In this document: in pieces, positions 56,955 to 64,000 of the stretch
How positions within the stretch are numbered: the first letter of the stretch is position 1
Layout of the letters: the number at the start of each line of letters is the position of its first letter
NCBI RefSeq assembly: GCF_029407905.1
Contig: NC_073627.1
Location: forward strand, 48,415,001-48,479,000
Reading direction: 5' to 3'
DNA from: Bubalus kerabau
Lineage: Eukaryota > Chordata > Mammalia > Artiodactyla > Bovidae
Length of the DNA: 64,000 nucleotides
The notes under the pieces: model-generated
What the model was told of the DNA's origin: nothing
The model's database searches: none
The model's input: the letters and a program-made list of their open reading frames with translations, nothing else
Program-made: the position numbers and the translations under genes

Positions 56955-57160
56955 CAGAGCTCAAGAGTTAAAGGAACAGATTCAACAGTGGAGTCAGGTT
57001 TATTCTTCTCTTGTTGCTGTGTAGCTTCAGGCAAGTTGTCCTAAACTCAGTTTCCCAATCAGTTAAAGGGAGAAATGAGATCAGTAACAGCCACCTTTGG
57101 AGGCTCCAGTGGCATTAGATAAGATAACAGCTAAAAATCAATTTTTAAAGCTCCACAAAT
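56955..57160 (+). repeat. MIR SINE
   Basis: gctgtgtagcttcaggcaag, aaactcagtttcccaatcag. Confidence 0.75.
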
Positions 57161-57259
57161 GTGACCCAATGGTTCAACATTAAGTTCTTTAAGAGAAAAG
57201 AATTGGAATTTCACAGAAAGGACCTCAAGAATCACCATGTGCTAATTTCTAGTCCTACT

Positions 57260-57440
57260 GATGTAATAATAATAATAATCACACTTATTGATAAAGCACC
57301 TATCCTGTGTTGAGGTTCTACTAGGTGCATTATGAGGTAGTTTTTCACATATCGCTTCATCTGTTCTTCATCACGCCAGGCTAGGTAGACAGTACCAGTT
57401 TCACTGTACAGATGAGAGAACAAAAACCAAGACAGTTTAA
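57260..57440 (-). repeat. MIR SINE
   Basis: ATAATAATAAT start, then a reverse MIR core around gtttcactgtacagatgaga. Confidence 0.7.
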
Positions 57441-57633
57441 TTGTCTAAAGTTTCTATAACAGTATTCCTCAAATAATTTCAGAAAATAAGGAGAAACAAT
57501 TCCTGCTTCATTTCATGAACCCAGCAAAACCTTAATACCAATGCCAATTAAGAATACTATAAGCCATGAAAATTCTAGACCAAAATTACCCATGAACATA
57601 GACACAAAAATTCTCAAAAAGAGAAAGGCAAAT

Positions 57634-57760
57634 TGGGACTTCCCCGGTGACCCAGTAGTTAAGACTCTGCCTTCCAAGACAGGAGGCATGGGTTCAATCC
57701 TTGGTCAGGGAACTAAGATCTCACATGTTGCTTGGTGCAGCCAAAAATTTATTAAAAATA
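57634..57760 (+). repeat. CHR-type SINE in L1 relic
   Basis: Perfect 10-bp duplication AAAGGCAAAT at 57624-57633 and 57761-57770. Confidence 0.9.
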
Positions 57761-57775
57761 AAAGGCAAATAGAAC

Positions 57776-58210
57776 CGTTTTTCCAGTGGTCATGTATGGA
57801 TGTGAGAGTTGGACTGTGAAGAAAGCTCAGTGCTGAAGAATTGATGCTATTGAACTGTGATGTTGGAGAAGACTCTTGAGAGTCCCTTGGACTGCAAGGA
57901 GATCCAACCAGTCCATTCTGAAGGAGATCAGTCCTGGGTGTTCATTGGAAAGACTGATGTCATGCGAAGAGTTGACTTATTGGAAAAGACCCTGATGCTG
58001 GGAGGGATTGAGGGCAGGAAGAGAAGGGGACGACAGAGGATGAGATGGCTGGATGGCATCACCGACTAGACGGACATGAGTTTTAGTGAACTACGGGAGT
58101 TTGAGATGGACAGGGAGGCCTGGCATGCTGTGATTCATGGGGTCACAAAGAGTCAGACACGACTGAGCGAACTACATATTAAAAAAGCAAACTGAACTGA
58201 ACTGAACTGA
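57776..58210 (+). mobile_element. BovB LINE 3' end
   Basis: tttccagtggtcatgtatgg through gtcagacacgactgagcga, with an odd tail (see findings). Confidence 0.92.
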
Positions 58211-58784
58211 ACTACATATTAAAAAAGGATAGTATATCACAACAAAGTGAGATTTATCCTAGCAAAGCAAGGGAGTTTCAACATTTAAAAATAAACTAAT
58301 TCCCCAGATTAAAAAAAGAGAAAAAGATTATGTGATGATCACCTCAAAGTATATGGGAAAATCATTTGATGAATTCAATACCGATTCATGATTTAAAAAA
58401 AAAAAAGTATTCATAAACTAAGAATAAAATGGAATTTCTCAATCTGATAAAAGGTAGTGATAATTTTAAAATCTACAAATATCAAAATACATAATAGTAA
58501 CAAGATAAATAGTTTCCATTATAGACTAGGACCAGAGCAAGGATATTTACCCTTCTTCTATAAGATACTGCATTGGGTATCCTAGCCAGAATAATAAAAC
58601 AAGATAAATTCATTAAAAAACATACAAATTGGAAGGGAAGAAATGAAGCTATCTTTAGTCACAGACAACAAAATTCTAAAATATGTAAGTCCTAAGGAAT
58701 CTCTAAAAAATAAATATAAGTGCATTTAGCAAGGATCCAGGATACAAGATCAATATATAAAAATTGATATATTTTTATCAATTG

Positions 58785-59200
58785 AGAGTTGAACTGTGAA
58801 GAAAGCTGAGCGCTGACGAACTGATGCTTTTGAACTGTGGTGTTGGAGAAGACTCTTTGAGAGTCCCTTGGACTGCAAGGAGATCCAACCAGTCCATTCT
58901 AAGGGAAATCAGTCCTGGGTGTTCTTTGGAAGGAATGATGCTAAAGCTGAAATTCCAATACTTTGGCCACCTCATGCGAAGAGTTGACTCATTGGAAAAG
59001 ACTCTGATGCTGGGAGAGATTGGGGGCAGGAGGAGAAGGGGATGACAGAGGATGAGATGGGTGGATGGCATCACCGACTCGATGGACGTGAGTTTGAGTG
59101 AACTCCGGGAGTTCGTGATGGACAGGGAGGTCTGGTGTGCTGCGATTCATGGGGTTGCAAGGAGTCGGACAAGACTGCGTGACTAAACTGAACTGATGTG
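58785..59200 (+). mobile_element. BovB LINE 3' end
   Basis: agagttgaactgtgaagaaa through gactaaactgaactga; the same part of BovB as 57776-58210, in the same direction. Confidence 0.92.
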
Positions 59201-59439
59201 ATTTATTTGAAAAGGCAAAGCGTCTATAATAGTCAAAATAATTATGAAAGGTAGATACTTTCAGTACCTGATTTCAGGATTTAGTGTAAAACTGCAACAA
59301 TCAAGACGGTGAGACATTGGCATAGTCAAATATACAATGAAATAGGAAGAGTCCGGAGGCAGGCACCGTCTGTGATGTCACAAACCTCTTTTAACGCAAG
59401 GTGGCATTAGAGAGCACTGGGATGCCATTCGCGCTCAAT

Positions 59440-59454
59440 CCAGCAGATGGCAGC
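59440..59454 (+). promoter_or_regulatory. CTCF-like motif
   Basis: CCAGCAGATGGCAGC fits the core of the CTCF consensus at nearly every position and sits in apparently unique sequence between an L1 relic and a MIR. Binding cannot be judged from sequence alone. Confidence 0.4.
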
Positions 59455-59609
59455 AGGCTCCCACCAACCTCTCAATACACCAGGCTGAATTTCCCGGACC
59501 CTCTGTGTCGGGCGTGTTCCCTGTTTATTTCTTTCCTCCAATTGCCATTATCTCTGGCCAGTCAATCTGTCATACAGAAGGGGGACACTTAAATGAAAGA
59601 GGAAAGAAA

Positions 59610-59809
59610 CACACCCAGGAGCCCCATATATGCCAGGTGTTGTTCTCCACACTTAATAAGCAATATTTCATAACTACTTCAACTGTATATCATGGGAATG
59701 ATTTTTTAATTTGAAAGGTAATCAAACAGAAGCTCAGACAGGGAGAATATGTTCCTAAGTATTGAGCTGGAAGTGCTGAAGATGGGACTTGAGCTTGGTC
59801 TTTCTTTCC
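59610..59809 (-). repeat. MIR SINE
   Basis: Reverse MIR: atatgccaggtgttgttctc, cagaagctcagacagggaga. Confidence 0.7.
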
Positions 59810-60022
59810 ACCTGGTGGTGGTTTAGTTGCTAAGTCATGTCTGACTCTTGTGACCACATGGACTGTAGCCTGCCCGGCATCCTCTGTCCATGGGATTCTC
59901 CAGGCAAGGATGCTGAAGTGGGTTGTCATTTCCTTCTCCAGGGGATCTTCCTGACCCAGAAATCGAACCTGGGTCTCCTGCATGGCAGACAGATTCTTTA
60001 CCCACTGAGTTACGAGGGAAGC
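59810..60022 (-). repeat. Bov-tA SINE
   Basis: Perfect duplication CTTTCTTTCC at 59800-59809 and 60023-60032. Confidence 0.92.
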
Positions 60023-60089
60023 CTTTCTTTCCCTGTAACTCTGTCCATATCTGTAGGCCAAAATGCTCAGTGTAGGATCCAGCAGGAAA

Positions 60090-60340
60090 AGTTCCTATTT
60101 ACTGAGTGCTCATTGGAGCAGCATTGTAACCACTTTACACGCATTAACTCATCTATATTCACACCTGAATGAGGTAGGGATGGTTTCTGTTCCCATTTTA
60201 AAGCTAGGTAGTGAAACAGAGGCGCTGAGAAATTGACACACTTTGAAAGGTCACACCCTTGGTAAAGGCTGGAGGTGGCACTGGAGCCCTGCGTTTGGAT
60301 CTGGACCCCAGATCCTTAACTACTGAACTGTGTGCTAAAT
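60090..60340 (-). repeat. MIR SINE, nearly full length
   Basis: tttactgagtgctcattgga, cattaactcatctatattca, gtgaaacagaggcgctgaga, aaaggtcacacccttggtaa, ccttaactactgaactgtgt. Confidence 0.88.
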
Positions 60341-60580
60341 GACCACTTTAACAAGCTCTGTGGGGAGTGGAGGAGGCTCCTGGCTGTAGTGACGTCCCAG
60401 TCCATTTCTCCCAGGAGTGGTGAAGAATTGAATGGCTTCTTCATCCACTGCATCCCCTGGGGGGCCCAGTGGCATTCAAGGGGTCCACTGTTTACTCTGC
60501 TTCATGTCCCCAGTTCTTAGAATTCTTCTAAGACCTATGACTGTCTGTTTAGCCAGCCAGCCTTTAATGAGTACTTGTGC

Positions 60581-60797
60581 GTGTGTACTAAGTCACTTTA
60601 ATTGGATGTGACTCTTTGTGACCCCATGGATTGTAGCCCCCCAGGCTCCTCTGTCCATGGGATTTTCCAGGCAAGAATCTTGGAGTGAGTTGCCATGCCC
60701 TCCTCCAAGGGATCTTCCCAAGCTAGTAATCAAACTCGCATCTTTTCTGTCTCCTGTATTCGTAGGCAGGTTTACCACTAGCTCCACGTGGGAAGTC
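60581..60797 (-). repeat. Bov-tA SINE
   Basis: Duplication CTTGTGC at 60574-60580 and 60798-60804. Confidence 0.9.
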
Positions 60798-60804
60798 CTT
60801 GTGC

Positions 60805-60945
60805 TGTGCTGTGCTTAGACGCTCAGTCGTGTCTGACTCTTTGCAACCCCATGGACTGTAGCCCGCCAGGATCCTCTTTCCATGGGGATTCTCCAAGCAA
60901 GAGTACTGGAGTGTGTCACCATGCACTCCTCCAGGGAACCTTCCC
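60805..60945 (-). repeat. BovA-unit SINE fragment
   Basis: Single inverted BovA unit, no head. Confidence 0.82.
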
Positions 60946-60974
60946 ACCCTTACCATCCACCAGAAAAGTAATGC

Positions 60975-61253
60975 TGCTGCTGCTTCTGCTAAGTCGCTTC
61001 AGTTGTGTCCAACTCTGTGCGACCCCATAGATGGCAGCCCATCAGGCTCCCCCGTCCCTGGGATTCTCCAGGCAAGAACACTGGAGTGGGTTGCCATTTC
61101 CTTCTCCAAGGAATGAAAGTGAAAAGTGAAAGTCAAGTCGCTCAGTCGTGTCCGACTCTTAGCGACCCCATGGACTGCAGCCCACCAGGCTCCTCGGTCC
61201 ATGGGATTTTCCAGGCAAGAGTACTGGAGTGGGGTGCCATTACCTTCTCCAAA
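60975..61253 (-). repeat. Bov-A2 SINE (dimer)
   Basis: Perfect 11-bp duplication AAAAGTAATGC at 60964-60974 and 61254-61264. Confidence 0.94.
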
Positions 61254-61293
61254 AAAAGTAATGCAGAAGGCTGCAAATAAGAAAAGAGTTGAT

Positions 61294-61432
61294 GGGACTT
61301 CCCTGGCAGTCCAGGGGTTAACACTCTTACCAGGGGACTTTGCAGGGAACATAGATTTGAACCCTGGTTGGGAAACTAAGATCCCACATGCCTCACAGCA
61401 CAGCCAAAATATTTAAACAAAACAGAGAGAGA
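61294..61432 (+). repeat. CHR-type SINE, short form
   Basis: gggacttccctggcagtcca head and accctggttgggaaactaag body, ending in a GA run. Confidence 0.85.
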
Positions 61433-61678
61433 GAGTTTATTTGGAGTCCTAAGAATTGCAATGCAGGAGACATAAAAGTTGCCATGAGGTTGTTAAAAGT
61501 TTCCTGGTGGAATCGTTATAGACTCCAAAGCGACTCAGAAAATACTTTTTCTTAAGGAATCACAAGTTGTTTCAGCGTAAGGGTCCAAAAAGCATCTTGA
61601 ATCTCTGACAGGAGTTCTGGATGACTTCATCAGGTCAAAAGGTCAAATTCCCATCCAAGCTGAAATGTGCATGTCACA

Positions 61679-61927
61679 TTATTTATTTTTATTGGCGTAT
61701 ACTTATTTACAATGTTAGATTAGTTTCAGGTGTACAGCAAAGTGAACCAGTTATACATATATCCTTTTTTTTTAGACTGTTTTCCCATATAGGTCATTAT
61801 AGAGTACTGAGTAGTGTTCCCTGTGCTATACAGTAGGTCTTTATTAGTTATCTGTTTCATAGATGGTGTGTATTTGTCAAGCCCAATCTCCCAGTTTATC
61901 CCTCCACCCTCCCTTTCCCCCTGGAAG
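61679..61927 (-). mobile_element. L1 3'-end insertion
   Basis: tttattggcgtatacttatt, ggtgtacagcaaagtgaacc, ctgtgctatacagtaggtct are the reverse of an artiodactyl L1 3' UTR. Short duplication GTCACA at 61673-61678 and 61928-61933. Confidence 0.85.
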
Positions 61928-61989
61928 GTCACACTTTCTTAAAGGCCTCCTGCCCGGCTCCACTTTGGGGAGCTCACTTGGTAATACTG

Positions 61990-62196
61990 TTCTTGTTTAG
62001 TTGCTAAGTCGTGTCCTGCTCTTTGTGACACCATGAACTGTGGCCCACTGGGTTCCTTGGTCCACGGGTTTTTCCAGGCAAGAATACTGGTGTGGGTTGC
62101 CATTTCCTTCTCCAGGGAATATCCTCAGGCCAGGGATCAAACCCACATCTCCTGCGATGGCAGGTGATTCTTCACCACTGAGCCACCTGGGAAGCC
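61990..62196 (-). repeat. Bov-tA SINE
   Basis: 17-bp duplication CTCACTTGGTAATACTG (61973-61989) / CTCACTTGGCAATACTG (62197-62213). Confidence 0.94.
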
Positions 62197-62213
62197 CTCA
62201 CTTGGCAATACTG

Positions 62214-62824
62214 ACTCCCTTTTGATTTTCCTTTCATGCTGGTAAATGCCAAACACAAACTATGGAAACACAGTGCCTGCCTGCAAAGAGTTCTCATCTT
62301 GTGGGGAAGATCATATGCAAATGCAGGCAAAAACAAAACTGTAGAGAGAGAATTCTGTGGGTGACTAATTAGCATGTGAATGGCACCAAATTTTTGTCTA
62401 GTCAGGGAAGACTTCCTGGAGGAGGAGAGTCTTCCACTTGAGCCTTCAAGGGTGAGTAAGACTTGGGGTGGGGAAGAGGTCAGCATATAGTCTTGGGCTG
62501 AGTGGGGAGCCTTAATGGGAATAGGGAGGTCGGCTAGACTGGTTGAAAGCTCCTGGAAGGGAATGAAAGGGAATAAAGCTGGAAGAGTGGGTTGGGGGCA
62601 GGTTGTGGAGGTTTCTGAGGACCCAGAGGAGAGCCTCTAAGTGTACTTTATGCACTGGTGTCTTATGAAGGCTCAGAGCTAGGGTAGGTGGGCAGGAAAG
62701 GAGTGGCGAGACAAAGACAGCTCTTAGGGAAGATTAACATGAGGCAGCCTGTTAAGCTGCAGAAAGAGTGAGAGTGAATCGAAGGGCCTGCTGGGGCATG
62801 CGGAGGGAACTCTGAGCATTTCCT
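62214..62824. other. Mostly unassigned; possible L2-like fragment
   Basis: 62400-62470 (gggaagacttcctggaggag) resembles an ancient mammalian repeat, perhaps reverse L2; the rest is unrecognised. Confidence 0.4.
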
Positions 62825-63215
62825 CTGTGGCAGGCGTTGAGCACTTAGCATATATTATGACGTATAATCCTCCCAAGAGCCCTGGGAGATTTGTGTCATT
62901 AGCCTCTCTGTTTCACAGATGACTAAAGCAAGGTTAAGGAGTCTCCCCAAGGTGACCTGGCTTAAAACCAGGAGAGCTCGGTCCTCGCCTCAGCAACACA
63001 TGTACTCAACTCAGAACAATGCAGAGAAGATGATCATGGCCCCTGCGCAAGGATGGCACGCAAACGGGTGAAGTGCTCCACAGCTTAAACAAACGAGCAA
63101 AAAATAAAAGCAGCAGCAAAAAACAAAAACATACAAACAAAAATGAACAGAGCTCAGATTTGGAACCCGCACAGCCTACCACCCGAGCTCACTCTCTAAC
63201 CCCTATGCTATGTCA
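62825..63215 (-). repeat. MIR SINE interrupted by the U6 pseudogene
   Basis: Left part to 62980 (gtttcacagatgactaaagc, ccccaaggtgacctggctta) and right part 63156-63215 (ctctaacccctatgctatgt) make one inverted MIR once the U6 insertion is removed. Confidence 0.8.
62981..63086 (+). pseudogene. U6 snRNA retropseudogene
   Basis: 106 bp aligning end to end with spliceosomal U6 RNA, including a 20-base block CATGGCCCCTGCGCAAGGAT and the flanking AGAGAAGAT and CACGCAAA segments. The ACAGAG box reads GCAGAG, the AGC triad is altered and the 3' oligo-T terminator is missing. An A-rich tail (about 63087-63145) and a 7-bp duplication AGAGCTC (62973-62979 and 63149-63155) show L1-type retroposition. It interrupts a MIR, so there is no U6 promoter upstream. 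Not expected to be functional. Confidence 0.9.
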
Positions 63216-63417
63216 CCGTTATACCGACGACCTAGAAAAATCCAGACTGACTAAGTCTGAGACAATCACCTCATCTGGCATATCCAGCAAGGCGGAGTGT
63301 GGAGAAAAGTATGTAGGACTTTGCCCAGGAAGATGCCTGAGTATTCAGGACATCCGATGCTTCTAAACAAAGAGTTGGGAATTGTCATGTAAGTTAGCTT
63401 ATGATTGCTTTTGATTG

Positions 63418-63542
63418 CTTGTTTCGCCATGCCACTTGGCTTGTGGGATCTTGATTCCCCAACCAGAGACTGAACCCAAGTCACAGCGGTGAAGGCATTA
63501 GGAGCATTGAGTCCCAACCACAGAACCACAAGGGAATTCCCA
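63418..63542 (-). repeat. CHR-type SINE
   Basis: Inverted head ending acaagggaattccca; duplication GCTTTTGATTG (63407-63417) / GCTTTTGGTTG (63543-63553). Confidence 0.88.
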
Positions 63543-63553
63543 GCTTTTGGTTG

Positions 63554-64000
63554 TAATGGGAGGGGCCGACATCAAACTTTTGATTGCTGAGGCATCCACT
63601 TCAAAGACATCCATCTCTGACAAGCACATTGCAGGCTACAAAATCAGATAAAGGGTCAGGCCACTCCACCTGTGGAATTCCCCTTTCAGAACACTCTGGG
63701 TAACCCAGCCAACTGACCACCTGAGTGACCCCAATTTTCCCTTCCCTGCTTTATTTATTTCTTTTGTGTTTTAAGTTCGCCCAAAAAGAGTGAACCCATG
63801 GAATCCCAGGTAACCTCACCCTCACCCCAGTAAAGGCAGAGCCCCAGGTCTGAGCTCACTCTCTGAGGCCTCTCTGTGTGGCCACTGCAGTGTCGTGGAC
63901 CCTCCAGGACCGTGAGTAGCAAACTTGTCTTTTCAAAGTTCCCTGATGGTTGCTGCCGAGGTGCATAGGAAGACTCACAATGGCTGGTCCAGCCTCCACA
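63554..64000 (+). mobile_element. Possible LTR-like element running off the window
   Basis: ggcctctctgtgtggccact, cagtgtcgtggaccctccag and gagtagcaaacttgtctttt are reminiscent of an LTR R-U5 region. The family is not identified and the end lies outside. Confidence 0.3.

Larger units (their letters stand above)
57465..59360 (+). mobile_element. Old L1 ORF2 relic with three later insertions
   Basis: Pieces at 57465-57633, 58211-58783 and 59200-59360 follow the order of L1 ORF2 reverse transcriptase sequence (atgaacatagacacaaaaat; agtgagatttatcctagcaa; tatcctagccagaataataa; tgagacattggcatagtcaa). The frame is destroyed. It hosts a CHR SINE and two BovB ends. Confidence 0.82.
14621..64000 (-). 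other. ASIC2: 5' flank of ASIC2a; probable first intron of the ASIC2b transcript
   Basis: In mammals the isoform-b first exon lies far upstream of the isoform-a first exon, so this stretch should be transcribed as ASIC2b intron 1. That is knowledge of the gene plus inference. The sequence itself shows only repeats and unrecognised DNA, with no exon of another gene. Confidence 0.6.

Noticed and set aside
58785..59200. Possible tandem duplication with 57776-58210
   Set aside because: Both are independent BovB 3' ends with different start points and separate flanks in the L1 relic, so duplication of a host segment is not needed.

Overview
This is vertebrate nuclear DNA from a ruminant. It is dense in repeats found only in that group: Bov-tA and Bov-A2 SINEs, BovB (RTE) LINEs, bovine-type L1 and tRNA-Glu-derived CHR SINEs, on top of old mammalian MIR, L2 and Tigger copies. 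I cannot say from the sequence whether it is cattle, bison, sheep or goat.

I can support one protein-coding segment. On the minus strand, 13532 down to 12978 encodes residues 1-185 of ASIC2 isoform a (acid-sensing ion channel 2a, formerly MDEG1/BNaC1). It ends at a consensus GTGAGT donor. The exon holds the N-terminal gating segment, the first membrane helix and the first part of the extracellular domain. A GC-rich, CpG-rich block (about 13985-14620) lies just upstream and is the likely promoter region. Positions 1-12977 are intron 1 of this transcript. Positions above the promoter are 5' flank of transcript a and, by inference from the known gene layout, part of the very long first intron of the ASIC2b transcript. 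No other exon of any gene was recognised.

The rest is intron or flank filled by successive waves of retroposition, many datable by nesting. Main blocks: an LTR-like element split by a CHR SINE (540-1505); a bovine L1 3' end (21965-22548); a nearly full-length decayed BovB (35815-39003); a Tigger1 DNA transposon with its transposase gene deleted (41868-42326); an L1 inside another L1, each with its own target-site duplication (45575-46148); a young 5'-truncated L1 still open over 440 codons of ORF2 and carrying a Bov-A2 (46241-48248); an old L1 ORF2 relic hit by a CHR SINE and two BovB copies (57465-59360); and a U6 snRNA retropseudogene inside a MIR (62973-63155). The remaining stretches look like unique intronic sequence. 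The most useful regulatory leads are an RE1/NRSF-like site in the intron near the ASIC2a exon and one CTCF-like motif. I found no CRISPR array, operon or undescribed gene system.
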